A DNA stretch of 64,000 bases, from the NCBI RefSeq assembly GCF_016316925.1, contig NZ_JAEEGB010000002.1, positions 37,822 through 101,821 on the forward strand, written 5' to 3'. Position 1 is the stretch's first letter. Each line of letters opens with the position of its first letter. The translations under genes were made by a program, and so were the position numbers. The notes beneath the pieces are model-generated. The model ran no database searches, was not told the origin of the DNA, and saw only the letters and a program-made list of their open reading frames with translations. Source of the DNA: Clostridium aciditolerans. GTDB taxonomy: Bacteria; Bacillota; Clostridia; Clostridiales; Clostridiaceae. This document shows positions 8,264 to 17,488 of the stretch, piece by piece.

Positions 8264-9916
8264 ATGGAAGGTAATAGAGCATATTGGAATGGACCAAAAG
8301 CAGCGCATCGTCGTGTTATGTTAAAAGCGGCTGGATATACAGACAGCGACATTAAGCACAAACCTCACATTGGAGTACCAAACTCATTTATGGAAGGTTC
8401 TCCAGGTAGTGCCCATCTTCGCCAAATCGCTGAAGCAGTAAAACAAGGAATTTGGGCTGCAGGCGGTATTCCTGTAGAATTCGGAATCCCTGCAACATGT
8501 GGTAACGTAGCAAATGGGGCAGAAGAATTAAAATATGAACAAGTTGGCCGTGATATCGTAGCAATGTCTATTGAATTTGTTACAAAGGTACATCATTTTG
8601 ACGGCTTGGCAATGATTGCGTCTTGCGACAATATTATCGCAGGCACATATTTAGCAGCAGCTAGACTGGATATCCCGGCAATGGTTATCACTGGTGGTTC
8701 TATGCAGCCTGGAAACTATTGTGGTAAAAAAGTTGTAGAAGCAGAGCTTGACGTTGCAGTACTTGGTGGTGAAAGCGAAGAAAAATTAGCGGATATGGAA
8801 GAGCACGTATGTCCATCTTATGGTGCTTGTCCATCAATGGGAACAGCAAATACAATGCAAATGCTTGGAGAAGTTATGAACTTGGTTCTTCCAGGAACAG
8901 GTACGATTCCTGCATCTGATAACTTAAAGATACGTAAAGCAAGAGAAGCAGGAGCTTACATGGTAGAATTGATTAAATCTGGCCGTAAGCCTTCTGACTT
9001 AATTACAAAAGAAACATTGTTAAATGCAATTATGTTTGATATGGCAGTTGCAGGATCAACAAATGCAGTATTACACATCTTAAGCATTGCATATGAGCTT
9101 GGTATCAAAATTACAATGGCAGACTTTGAAAAATATGCTGAAGAAATTCCTTGTATTACAGGTGTCATTCCAAGCGGTCCATATACAGTAGTAGATTTCC
9201 ACTATGCAGGCGGAGTTCTAGCTGTTATGAAGATGATTGAAAGCAAACTTTACACAGATGTTCCAACTATTACAGGGAAAACATGGAAAGATATTTTAGC
9301 TAACGTAAAAGTAGAAAGCACAGATATTATCAGAAGTCTTAATGACCCATTATACAACGAACCAGGGCTTAAAGTTCTGCGCGGTAATCTTTCTCCAAAT
9401 GGTGCTATCGTAAGACCAACAGGTGTGCCTAAGGAAATGAAATACTTCAAAGGAAAAGCAAAAGTATTCAGCAATGACTTTGAATCCTTGGCAGCAATTG
9501 AAAAAGGTGAAATTGTACCAGGTGATGTAATTGTTATCCGTTATGAAGGATGTAAAGGTTCCCCAGGTATGAAAGAGATGATGCTTACTACAGACGCTTT
9601 AGTAGGCTACGGCTTGCATAAGAGTGTAGGACTTGTAACAGATGCCAGATTCTCAGGATTCAACTACGGAGCAATTGTAGGACACGTATCACCAGAAGCA
9701 TACGATGGTGGTAATATTGCACTTGTAGAAAATGGTGATGTTATTGTAGTAGATACAATTAAAGGAGAAGTAACATTAGAAGTATCAGAAGAGGAATTAG
9801 CAGAGAGAAGAAAAAATTGGGTATGTCCGCCTCTTAAAGAACAAAAAGGCTGTCTCGCATTATTGGCAAAGAACTGCAGACCAGCAGAAGAAGGCGGAGC
9901 TATGCAGCCTTGGTAA
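8264..9916 (+). CDS. IlvD/Edd-family dehydratase, non-canonical
   Basis: 550-residue Fe-S dehydratase of the family containing dihydroxyacid dehydratase, 6-phosphogluconate dehydratase and sugar acid dehydratases; these remove water from 2,3-dihydroxy acids to give 2-oxo acids. Seen: cluster-binding SCDNIIAGTYLAAARL and CPSYGACPSMGTANTM, C-terminal GSPGMKEMM and VTDARFSG with the catalytic Ser. It differs clearly from the biosynthetic IlvD at 39989 ([26 protein letters not shown]), with GCKGSPGM in place of the last Cys motif, so it probably serves another substrate. Base composition is notably richer in G and C than surrounding genes, a sign of transfer. Followed by a strong terminator. Confidence 0.85.
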   Translation: MEGNRAYWNGPKAAHRRVMLKAAGYTDSDIKHKPHIGVPNSFMEGSPGSAHLRQIAEAVKQGIWAAGGIPVEFGIPATCGNVANGAEELKYEQVGRDIVAMSIEFVTKVHHFDGLAMIASCDNIIAGTYLAAARLDIPAMVITGGSMQPGNYCGKKVVEAELDVAVLGGESEEKLADMEEHVCPSYGACPSMGTANTMQMLGEVMNLVLPGTGTIPASDNLKIRKAREAGAYMVELIKSGRKPSDLITKETLLNAIMFDMAVAGSTNAVLHILSIAYELGIKITMADFEKYAEEIPCITGVIPSGPYTVVDFHYAGGVLAVMKMIESKLYTDVPTITGKTWKDILANVKVESTDIIRSLNDPLYNEPGLKVLRGNLSPNGAIVRPTGVPKEMKYFKGKAKVFSNDFESLAAIEKGEIVPGDVIVIRYEGCKGSPGMKEMMLTTDALVGYGLHKSVGLVTDARFSGFNYGAIVGHVSPEAYDGGNIALVENGDVIVVDTIKGEVTLEVSEEELAERRKNWVCPPLKEQKGCLALLAKNCRPAEEGGAMQPW

Positions 9917-9971
9917 AAAGTATATAATAGATACTATTGCTATACCGTTATCCCTCAGATTATTATATTAA

Positions 9972-10014
9972 AAGGAACTGCCATAGGATGCAATTAGTCT
10001 TATGGCAGTTCCTT
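9972..10014 (+). terminator. Terminator after the dehydratase gene
   Basis: AAGGAACTGCCATA pairs with TATGGCAGTTCCTT across a loop of about 15 bases; followed by CTTGTATTAATT. Marks the 3' end of the 6057-9916 transcription unit, so the following regulator is transcribed separately. Confidence 0.75.
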
Positions 10015-10127
10015 CTTGTATTAATTAAAAGAGTATTTCTATGTTTGGAGTTTTATGGTAGTATATTGTGGTAATATATTATAGCAATAAGTATAAATAT
10101 AGAATAAAGTCAGGGAAGGATATAAAT

Positions 10128-10928
10128 ATGGTAGATAATGAAATTATTTTGTTAAATAAAATTGGTTTAACTGATGCAGAAGCAAAAGTATATCTAGCAT
10201 TACTTCGACACGGAAGTACCTCCGGTTATGAAGCAAGCAAGTTATCATCAGTAGCGCGATCCAAAATCTATAATATATTGGAATCATTGGTTTCAAAGGG
10301 ATTTATTCTTTTTACAGAGCAAGAAAATAATAATAGATATGCAGCAGTTCCAATAGATGAAATAGCACAAAGAGTAAAACATGAAACGTCAGATGTATTG
10401 GAGAATCTTACAGAACGATTAAAAGAATATCCTGTAAAAACTGATTTAGATTACATATGGCATATCCGCCAAAATTCTAATGTATTTGCAAAATGTAGAG
10501 AAATTATTAAAAAGACAAAGAGTGAACTATTGATGCAGATATGGGAAGAAGATTTACCAAATGTGTTAAAGGATATACAGAAGTTAGAAAAACAAGATGT
10601 TAGAATGGGCATTATTTATTTTAGCAACAATGAAGATTCGGAGGTTCCATTAAAAAAATATTGTAGACATGGTTTGGTAGATGAAAAGCGCAAAGAAATG
10701 GGGGGCAGGTGGATTACACTTGTTTCAGATATGAAAGAGGTTGTTTTTGGGCAAATTCTAAGCAACAGCATGGCTGAAGTTATTTGGACAGAAAGCAAAC
10801 CTATGATAGCACTTGCTGCTGAATGTGTAAGACATGATATGTATTTTTATAAAAGCGCTGGTATTTTCCAGGAAGTAATGCAAAGAGAATTAGGCAAGGA
10901 CTATGAAAAAATCCGTGATATTTTTTAA
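10128..10928 (+). CDS. TrmB-family transcriptional regulator
   Basis: 266-residue protein with an N-terminal winged helix (about 10-80: IGLTDAEAKVYLALLRHG, ASKLSSVARSKIYNILESL) typical of TrmB/SgrR-like regulators, followed by a larger domain that binds a sugar or other ligand in characterised members. Start 10128 is chosen for RBS AGGGAAGG (10112-10119); an ATG about 60 bases upstream lacks one. It lies directly after the TauE-dehydratase cluster in the same direction and is the likely regulator of that cluster. The family mostly senses sugars, which hints that the dehydratase substrate could be a sugar acid, but that is inference. Confidence 0.8.
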   Translation: MVDNEIILLNKIGLTDAEAKVYLALLRHGSTSGYEASKLSSVARSKIYNILESLVSKGFILFTEQENNNRYAAVPIDEIAQRVKHETSDVLENLTERLKEYPVKTDLDYIWHIRQNSNVFAKCREIIKKTKSELLMQIWEEDLPNVLKDIQKLEKQDVRMGIIYFSNNEDSEVPLKKYCRHGLVDEKRKEMGGRWITLVSDMKEVVFGQILSNSMAEVIWTESKPMIALAAECVRHDMYFYKSAGIFQEVMQRELGKDYEKIRDIF

Positions 10929-11821
10929 CTTATGAACATAAAATCCTAATAGCTAAAAAGTTAGGCGAATAGACGCTTGCAGAGTTCCGCAAGCGGATAC
11001 TACAGTATCAATTGAATACTCAATTAATTAAAAAGAAGAGGTAATGTAGCTATAGGACTACTTAAATGGTTTTATAGCTTTTTATTTATATAGAGGCATA
11101 TAAAGATGGTACATAATAAAATATAAGAATCATAATTTTAAATTTTACAAAACTTTTTATATCTCTACTCCGTCATTAATATGAAGGGAGAATAAATAAC
11201 TAGAGGCAAACATTAGTATTAGATGTTATATTAGGTGGAGGAAAGTAAAATTTATGAAAATAAGGGCAGAAATACATGAAGACCTTTAATAAATTAATTA
11301 ATCTTGTTTATAATATAAAATTTTGAGTATGTTCTCTTAATTTATATATTTATTGTAAATATGGTGATAAAATATAAAAGGTATTTTAAAACATAAAATC
11401 TTATATATTAGTGCTTAGTTCAATTTAAATATTCATAATTAAGAATATTTGATAGTAGAATTAAAATAAGGTGGTGATAGTACTAATAAATATATAGTTA
11501 TTGTAAAAAAAGAATTTAGACAGAGCATTTCAATGAGTAAAGCTTATAAGTGAAGAGTATAATTCAAAATAGAAAAAAGTAAAGATACAAAGTAAATAAA
11601 TATTATGATATGATAATGGATGAAAGAAACGTAGGAGAAGTAATGATCTATTTAATCAAGTTGCAAAAATAAATATAAGGAAGTGTTAGATGAGCTTTTT
11701 GAGATGATAACTATATAGGCGGAAAGTAAATATAATTTATTAAGAAATGAAAAATTAAAATAAGATCAAGATTTTTGTAAAATTTTGTATATTAACCATA
11801 ACCAAAGGGATGATATTTATT
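10929..11821. other. Gene-poor 890-base region, partly decayed coding sequence
   Basis: Immediately after the regulator are two hairpins: CGCTTGC-agagttcc-GCAAGCG (about 10972-10993) and AGCTATA...TATAGC with TTTTTA (about 11048-11085), the second a plausible terminator. The rest is very AT-rich with frequent stops in all frames. Short patches look like decayed genes, for example about 11485-11553 reading TNKYIVIVKKEFRQSISMSK after a GGTGGTGAT, and about 11612-11670. I cannot assign a family to them. No RNA gene seen. Confidence 0.45.
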
Positions 11822-13222
11822 ATGAGAAAGCAGAGAAGAAAACAAAAGAATAAAATTATGAATAATAAAAAAGGAATTATAATAGTAATAAGTACTTTAA
11901 TTTTTATGTATTTAGGAATGTCAATATTTTATATGAATCATTTTTATTCTGGTACTCAAATTAATGGAATTGATGTTTCATTTAAAACTATAAATGGAGC
12001 AGAAGAAAAAATATCATCAGTTATTTCTACATATTCATTAGAAGTAGAAGGACGAGATGGAGTTAAGAGTAAAATTAACGGAAATGAAATTGGATTAGTT
12101 TGTAATGAAAAAGATAGAATTAAAGAGCTTAAAAACAAACAAAATCCATTTAAGTGGATTACCTCACTTTTTAGTAAAAATCAGGTGCAAATAGACGGCC
12201 TAATAACCTTCGATAAAGAATTGTTAAAAGAAAAATTAAACAAGGAGAATTTCTTTAGTAGTAAGAAGGTAACTGAACCTAAAAATGTTTCTTTTGAGTA
12301 TTCAAATGATGGGTACAAGATGATAGCTGAAGTTAACGGAAATAAAATAAAGAAAGATGCTGTATACGAAAATGTAGAAAATGCAATTTTAAATCAAAAA
12401 AACATATTAAATCTAGATGAGGCTAATTGTTATGAAAAACCAAAGTATACGTTAAAATCTAAAGAGGCTAAAGAAGCTATGGATCTTCTTAATAAATATA
12501 CTAGTTTGAAGATTACACATACATTTGGTGATAACAAAGAAGTGGTAGATGGTTCAACTATAAATAAATGGCTTTATGTAGATGAAAATATGAATGTTGC
12601 ATTTAATGAAGGGCAGATTAGAACTTATGTAGATTCATTATCTGCTAAGTATAATACATTTGGAAAAACAAGAACTTTTACTACATCATCGGCAAAGGTA
12701 GTACAAGTATCTGGTGGTAACTATGGATGGATTATTAACAAACCTGAAGAAGTAAAGAGTTTAATTGAAGTTATAAAAAAAGGTAAAGATGTAACGAAAG
12801 AGCCAATATATTTACAAAAGGCAGCATCTCATAATACTGACGATATTGGAAACACATATGTAGAAATCAATTTAACAAAACAACATTTATGGTTTTATAA
12901 AAATGGTGCTCTTGTTACAGAAGGAGATGTTGTTACTGGAAATGCAAGTCAAAATTTAGGAACTCCTGCAGGGACATATGTGTTAAATTATAAAGAAAGA
13001 AATGCTACATTAAAGGGAGAAAATTATAGTACACCAGTTGATTTTTGGATGCCTTTTAATGGGAATATAGGCATTCATGATGCAACTTGGAGAACAGAGT
13101 TTGGAAAAGATATTTATGTGAAAAATGGTTCTCATGGCTGCATAAACTCACCATATAGTTTAGCAAATGCAATATATGATAATATTGTACCAGGAACCCC
13201 TATTGTTTGTTATACTGAGTAG
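11822..13222 (+). CDS. L,D-transpeptidase (YkuD) with N-terminal membrane anchor
   Basis: 466-residue cell-wall enzyme. Seen: basic N-terminus, one TM helix (about 16-38), two peptidoglycan-binding-type repeats (PG_binding_4, about 45-330) and a C-terminal YkuD domain (about 345-466) with active-site SHGCIN, Cys about residue 440, and upstream conserved His in GNIGIHDATWR. Such enzymes make 3-3 cross-links or attach proteins, and give resistance to some beta-lactams. ATG 11822 is preferred over 11810, because AAAGGGA (11804-11810) overlaps the latter. It stands alone; its 3' side carries a short hairpin terminator. Confidence 0.9.
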   Translation: MRKQRRKQKNKIMNNKKGIIIVISTLIFMYLGMSIFYMNHFYSGTQINGIDVSFKTINGAEEKISSVISTYSLEVEGRDGVKSKINGNEIGLVCNEKDRIKELKNKQNPFKWITSLFSKNQVQIDGLITFDKELLKEKLNKENFFSSKKVTEPKNVSFEYSNDGYKMIAEVNGNKIKKDAVYENVENAILNQKNILNLDEANCYEKPKYTLKSKEAKEAMDLLNKYTSLKITHTFGDNKEVVDGSTINKWLYVDENMNVAFNEGQIRTYVDSLSAKYNTFGKTRTFTTSSAKVVQVSGGNYGWIINKPEEVKSLIEVIKKGKDVTKEPIYLQKAASHNTDDIGNTYVEINLTKQHLWFYKNGALVTEGDVVTGNASQNLGTPAGTYVLNYKERNATLKGENYSTPVDFWMPFNGNIGIHDATWRTEFGKDIYVKNGSHGCINSPYSLANAIYDNIVPGTPIVCYTE

Positions 13223-13321
13223 CCTATAATTTGATAGAATTTTAAAAAAGATAGGCTTCCTTAGAAATAAGGTGTTGGATTTATATCTAATTAATATTAT
13301 AAAATGGGATTTATTTTAATA

Positions 13322-13352
13322 GTGCAACAAGTTGTTGCACTATTAATTTTCT
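13322..13352 (+). terminator. Hairpin terminator after the L,D-transpeptidase gene
   Basis: GTGCAACA and TGTTGCAC form an eight-base stem around a three-base loop, followed by TATTAATTTTCTAATTTTT. Placed between the L,D-transpeptidase and MFS genes. Confidence 0.55.
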
Positions 13353-13391
13353 AATTTTTATTGCTTTTTAACCTGAGCTAAGGAGGATAAA

Positions 13392-13577
13392 ATGAGGATA
13401 GAATTGTTAAGTACTTTTTTACAACAATTAAAGCATAGCAGAAGGAAGGCTTATATTCATGAAGGTATGGAAAAGAAATTTAATAGTTTGCTGGTTTGGA
13501 ATGTTTGTGACAAGTGTAGGCATGAGTCAGATTGCTCCAGTATTGCCGCTATATATAAAACACCTTGGAGTTCATAG
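13392..13577 (+). other. Possible leader peptide ORF overlapping the MFS gene start
   Basis: A 61-codon frame starts at ATG 13392 behind an excellent RBS (AAGGAGG, 13380-13386) and runs over the start of the exporter gene (13459) in a different frame. The first 24 residues (MRIELLSTFLQQLKHSRRKA, YIHE) precede the MFS ATG; the rest is an out-of-frame shadow. The best RBS thus serves the short frame, while the MFS gene has a weaker GAAGGA. This resembles translational-attenuation leaders ahead of drug-resistance genes, but could also be chance. Confidence 0.3.
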
Positions 13578-14643
13578 TACAGCTTTAATTGAACAATTCT
13601 CAGGAATTGCTTTTGGTGTTACTTTTATAATTTCAGCTGTCTTTTCGCCAATTTGGGGGCGGGCTGCTGATAAGTTTGGACGAAAGCCAATGCTTCTGCG
13701 AGCAAGCCTTGGTATGGCATTAGTTGTATTTAGCATGGGTTTTGCACGCAATGTATATCAACTGATAGGATTAAGATTGCTGCAGGGAGTTATAACAGGA
13801 TATAGCACCGCTTGCACTACCTTGATTGCAACTCAGACAGATAAGGAACATGCAGGATGGGCTTTAGGTACACTTTCTACAGCATCTATTGCAGGCTCTC
13901 TGCTTGGACCAATGGTTGGTGGTTATATAGGAGAAAACTTTGGATTACAAAATGTATTTTTTATAACAGGTGCGCTGCTATTTATTGCATTCATTACAAC
14001 TGTTTTATTTGTAAAGGAGACTTTTAATCGTCAAGAAAAAAAGGTTCTTGGTACTAAAGAGATATGGAACCTTATTCCAAACAGAAGCTTAATTATCACA
14101 ATGTTTGTTACATCTTTTGTATTAACCTTGGCATTATTCTCTATAGAACCAATCATAACAATATATGTTACCCAGTTGTCTAGCAGCACTAACCATGTCG
14201 CACTGCTTGCTGGAATGACATTCTCAGCCTCAGGGATGGCAAGTATAATTGCTGCTCCAAGATTGGGGAAAATTTCTGATAAAATTGGACCACAGAAGGT
14301 TATGTTAGTTGCACTTTTAGTATCAGGAGTAATTTTTATACCACAAGCCTTTGTAAGAAATCCTTGGCAGTTGATGGCACTTCGTTTTTTATTAGGCTTA
14401 GCAACAGCAGGATTGCTTCCTTCTGTTAATGCCTTAATTAAGAGAATTACACCAGATTCCCTTACAGGTAGAGTTTTCGGTTTTAACATGTCGGCATCGT
14501 ATCTAGGTGTATTTGGAGGTTCAATTTTAGGTGGACAAATATCAGCCTATTTGGGTATTAGATATGTATTTTTTATTACAAGTACATTGTTATTGATAAA
14601 TGCATTATGGGTTTATTCTTCAGTATATAAAAAGCTAGCTTAA
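13459..14643 (+). CDS. MFS multidrug/tetracycline-type efflux transporter
   Basis: 394-residue major facilitator with 12 predicted TM helices (DHA1 drug:H+ antiporter type). Seen: motif A between helices 2 and 3 as GRAADKFGRKPML, a second-half counterpart GKISDKIGPQKVML, motif C-like GSLLGPMVGGYIG in helix 5, and motif B region LRLLQGVITGYSTA. Similar to Bacillus YfmO/YkuC and Gram-positive TetA-like pumps. ATG 13459 follows GAAGGA. A leader frame with a stronger RBS overlaps its start. Immediately downstream is a broken isochorismatase-family gene. Substrate is unknown. Confidence 0.85.
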   Translation: MKVWKRNLIVCWFGMFVTSVGMSQIAPVLPLYIKHLGVHSTALIEQFSGIAFGVTFIISAVFSPIWGRAADKFGRKPMLLRASLGMALVVFSMGFARNVYQLIGLRLLQGVITGYSTACTTLIATQTDKEHAGWALGTLSTASIAGSLLGPMVGGYIGENFGLQNVFFITGALLFIAFITTVLFVKETFNRQEKKVLGTKEIWNLIPNRSLIITMFVTSFVLTLALFSIEPIITIYVTQLSSSTNHVALLAGMTFSASGMASIIAAPRLGKISDKIGPQKVMLVALLVSGVIFIPQAFVRNPWQLMALRFLLGLATAGLLPSVNALIKRITPDSLTGRVFGFNMSASYLGVFGGSILGGQISAYLGIRYVFFITSTLLLINALWVYSSVYKKLA

Positions 14644-14689
14644 ATTAATAATCATAATATATATAGCAAAATGAATAGGAGAGAAAAAA

Positions 14690-15116
14690 TGGAAGATTTG
14701 TGGCCCTTCTAAGAGTTTCTTCTACAGATGGAAAAGATATGCCAAAGCCAAAAACAGATTCAAATACTAATTCAATGCAATTACCAAAAGGTTGGGATAG
14801 CTTTGTGCCTGAATTAGCAAATATTAAAAATGCTCATACCATCACCAAAAGACAATGGGGAGCATTCTATGGTACTGACCTTGATTTACAGTTACGACGT
14901 CGTGGAATTGATACTATTGTACTATGCGGTATTTCTACTGGAATTGGTGTAGATACTACAGCAAGAGAAGCGTATCAACATGGCTATAATCAAATTTTTG
15001 TGGAAGATGCAATGACTGCATCAATGAAGGAAGAACATGATTATGTTTGTAGATATATCTTTCCTAGGATAGGTCAGGTTCGAACAAGTGAAGAAGTAGT
15101 TTCGTCATTAGGATAA
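14690..15116 (+). pseudogene. N-terminally deleted isochorismatase-family hydrolase
   Basis: The C-terminal two thirds of an isochorismatase-like cysteine hydrolase is intact: [54 protein letters not shown] and FVEDAMTA are family landmarks. The N-terminal strand carrying the catalytic Asp (usually D in VIDxQ) is missing. A good RBS (GGAGAG) and ATG at 14690 open a frame that stops after seven codons (MEDLWPF), whereas the homologous frame begins at about 14700 with GTG. The nucleophile position reads GISTGIGV, with Thr-Gly where Cys is expected in many members. Likely a dead gene after a deletion and frameshift. Confidence 0.7.
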
Positions 15117-15155
15117 AATTAGATACAATAGAACTTATTAATAATGTTTAATCTG

Positions 15156-15704
15156 TTATTCGTCTTTTAAATAATCTCCTCTTTTAATAAGATTAATAGT
15201 AGGTTTTATAGCTGGTTCATTAATTTTAATGGCACGTCCTTTTAGTGAACCTTCTGGCTGTCCCTCACCTAGTATTTTCCATACTGTATTGTGATCTTCT
15301 ACAATCTGAGAAAAATCGCAATTCTTCCATCTTGTTATAATTTCTATAAAGTTAGTTTTTTCAGGTCCTTCTGGTAAGGTTTGAATTAGCTTATAAGTAG
15401 CATTTAATTCATCTTGAGTCATAGCTTTTACTCCATCTTTTGCATTATCTTCTGCAACCACCAGACCATTAGCCATCAGATGTATGCTTGCTGCTACTTC
15501 GAGCCTAGTATTATTTTTTGTACTAACATCGTTTTCCTTTATTGTAGAGTTAGTTTTCACTTCATTCTTAGTCTCATTCTTAATCTCTATATGTGATGCT
15601 GAGTTAGTATCTGGCCTTAGCGTAATCATATATGAACCTATCCCAATTATCGAAATTGATATCATACCTAAGACAATGATTATATTTCTGACATTTTTTT
15701 TCAT
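15156..15704 (-). CDS. Membrane-anchored hypothetical protein
   Basis: 182-residue protein with an N-terminal TM or signal anchor (about 7-28), a Lys/Asn/Thr-rich linker (30-65), and a C-terminal extracytoplasmic domain (about 68-182) with motifs HLMANGLVVAEDN, TWKN-like RWKNCDFS and HNTVWKILGEGQPEG. I recognise it only as a conserved hypothetical of Gram-positive spore formers. A ribosome binding site (AAGGAGATTTT) precedes its ATG on the minus strand. It converges on the broken isochorismatase gene. Function unknown. Confidence 0.7.
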   Translation of the reverse strand: MKKNVRNIIIVLGMISISIIGIGSYMITLRPDTNSASHIEIKNETKNEVKTNSTIKENDVSTKNNTRLEVAASIHLMANGLVVAEDNAKDGVKAMTQDELNATYKLIQTLPEGPEKTNFIEIITRWKNCDFSQIVEDHNTVWKILGEGQPEGSLKGRAIKINEPAIKPTINLIKRGDYLKDE

Positions 15705-16020
15705 AATAAAATCTCCTTATAAAATTCGTCTTTTACAATTATATCATCATATACATAAATTTTCCACAAGATACTTAGTTCATACTTTTATTTGAATGTA
15801 TAGAGCAGGAGAGAAAGCAGCATGAAGAAGTATATACATGAGTATAAAAATGCAATAATATTTAGTGCTATCATTTACTTATAGTATTTTATGCTAAATA
15901 TAAGACATGATTTTTAATAGTATGTATAGCTTTAATTATATATACTATATTGAGGATAAATGTTAAAATCATTTATGATACAATTATGATTACTTAAATT
16001 AAATATTTGGAGGATATGCT
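15705..16020. other. Intergenic, divergent promoters region
   Basis: About 315 AT-rich bases between two divergent genes. Apart from the RBS sequences at each end (AAGGAGATTTT on the minus strand; TTGGAGG before 16021) no repeat, RNA or coding fragment is evident. Confidence 0.5.
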
Positions 16021-16467
16021 ATGAACCCTATTTTAAAGAAATTAGGTTTGACAACACAAAACCCAGTTTTAGTTTTAAATGCACCAGAGGAGTATAAAGA
16101 TATTTTAGCTGAAATTACATCAGACATTCATACAACTATAAGCGGCAAGTATAAATTTATACAAGTATTTGAAATAGATTTATGCAAGGCCAAAAGTATA
16201 GCAAATAATCTAATTGAGGTATTAGAAAATGATGGGCATTTATGGCTTTGCTACCCAAAAGGAACTTCTAAAAGGTATAAATCAGATATAAATAGAACAA
16301 AAGCATGGGAAGTTTTTTCGCCTTACGAATTTGAACCTGTATCTCAAGTATCAATTGATGATAATTGGTCAGCGATGAGATTTAGACATGTAGATAACAT
16401 AAAAACTATGAAAAGAAAAACAGCAGCTACAGAGAAAGGTAAAAATAGGGTAGAAGGCAACAAATAA
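16021..16467 (+). CDS. Conserved hypothetical protein, DUF3052-like
   Basis: 148-residue soluble protein. The central pattern (LVLNAPEEY near the N-terminus, then GHLWLCYPKGTSKRYKSDIN and a final SIDDNWSAMRFR) matches a widespread small family of unknown function (DUF3052-like). The basic tail (KRKTAATEKGKNRVEGNK) is a variable addition. ATG follows TTGGAGG. It converges with the TIM-barrel gene downstream, and a hairpin separates them. No biochemical role is known to me. Confidence 0.7.
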   Translation: MNPILKKLGLTTQNPVLVLNAPEEYKDILAEITSDIHTTISGKYKFIQVFEIDLCKAKSIANNLIEVLENDGHLWLCYPKGTSKRYKSDINRTKAWEVFSPYEFEPVSQVSIDDNWSAMRFRHVDNIKTMKRKTAATEKGKNRVEGNK

Positions 16468-16522
16468 AAGGATGGACTTTCTATAATTTATTAATAAATA
16501 AAAATATATTTGGGAATAAAAG

Positions 16523-16564
16523 TTAGATGCAAGATGTTTTGAATTATAAGTATCTTGCACCTAA
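16523..16564. terminator. Bidirectional terminator hairpin
   Basis: TTAGATGCAAGAT (16523-16535) pairs with ATCTTGCACCTAA (16552-16564), one mismatch, with a 16-base loop. T-rich or A-rich sequence flanks it on both sides, between convergent genes. Confidence 0.65.
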
Positions 16565-16588
16565 TAAAATATTCGATTGTTCTTATAC

Positions 16589-17419
16589 TTATTTTGTTAT
16601 TGATTTAAATGACGATGTTTGCTCTTTAATACCTCTTTCAGCAGCAAATCTTTCAATACTAGATGCACCAAAGAATCCATCTATTCCTTTTGTTCTTTCA
16701 ATCACATATGCAGCATCTTCTGGTTCTGCAATAGGTCCTCCGTGGCAGATTACCATAATATCTGGATTAACTTCTTTACCAGCTTTAATAATAGCTTCAA
16801 TCTTCTTCACACAATCATCTAATGTAAGAGCTGTTTTTGCTCCAATTGTACCTTTTGTAGTCAAGCCCATATGTGCTACTAGGATATCTGCTCCAGCCGC
16901 TGCCATTGCTTTTGCTTGTTCTGGATCAAATACATAAGGAGTTGTAAGCATGTCCAATTCATGCGCTTTTCTAATCATTTCTACCTCTAAGTCATATCCC
17001 ATGCCTGTTTCTTCTAAATTTTGTCTGAATACACCATCAATCAAACCTACTGTCGGAAAGTTTTGAACTCCATTAAATCCTAGTTCTTTTAGCTGTTTTA
17101 AATATACATCCATAACTCTAAAAGGATCAGTTCCACATACACCAGCTAGTACTGGAGTGTGTTTTACAACAGGCAGTACTTCAGAACCCATTTCAACTAC
17201 AATTTGATTTGCATCTCCATAAGATAACAATCCAGCTAACGAACCACGGCCTGCCATTCTATATCTTCCGGAATTATAGATGATAAGCATATCAGCTCCA
17301 CCAGCTTCACTACTTTTAGCGGTAATACCTGTACCAGCACCTACGCCTAATAGTATCTTTCCATTTTTAACTTCTTCCTTGAATTTCTCTATGATTTCTT
17401 TTCTTGTCATTGTATTCAT
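16589..17419 (-). CDS. Phosphoenolpyruvate hydrolase-family TIM-barrel enzyme (PF09370)
   Basis: 276-residue TIM-barrel protein of the family named PEP hydrolase-like, also found as the C-terminal half of the plant Tm-1 protein. Seen: [63 protein letters not shown] and [14 protein letters not shown], all spaced as in family members. ATG 17419 has RBS GGAGGG seven bases upstream. It is the distal gene of a minus-strand pair with the UPF0261 gene (69-base gap), and is paralogous to the sensory domain of the regulator at 18836. The reaction is not established in bacteria. Confidence 0.85.
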   Translation of the reverse strand: MNTMTRKEIIEKFKEEVKNGKILLGVGAGTGITAKSSEAGGADMLIIYNSGRYRMAGRGSLAGLLSYGDANQIVVEMGSEVLPVVKHTPVLAGVCGTDPFRVMDVYLKQLKELGFNGVQNFPTVGLIDGVFRQNLEETGMGYDLEVEMIRKAHELDMLTTPYVFDPEQAKAMAAAGADILVAHMGLTTKGTIGAKTALTLDDCVKKIEAIIKAGKEVNPDIMVICHGGPIAEPEDAAYVIERTKGIDGFFGASSIERFAAERGIKEQTSSFKSITK

Positions 17420-17488
17420 TTATAAACCCTCCTATAAATTTATATTTTTGTTCATAGTTTTTTATTGATTTATAATATATCTATGGTC

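Noticed and set aside
10929-11821. Structured regulatory RNA or small-RNA gene in the long gap
   Set aside because: Only two ordinary hairpins near the regulator stop were seen; no recognised riboswitch core elsewhere in the gap.
14031-14489. 152-codon minus-strand frame inside the MFS gene
   Set aside because: Antisense shadow of a clear transporter gene; no RBS, no domain.
16527-16937. 136-codon plus-strand frame opposite the TIM-barrel gene
   Set aside because: Antisense shadow; its start lies in the terminator hairpin and the composition is that of a reversed coding strand.
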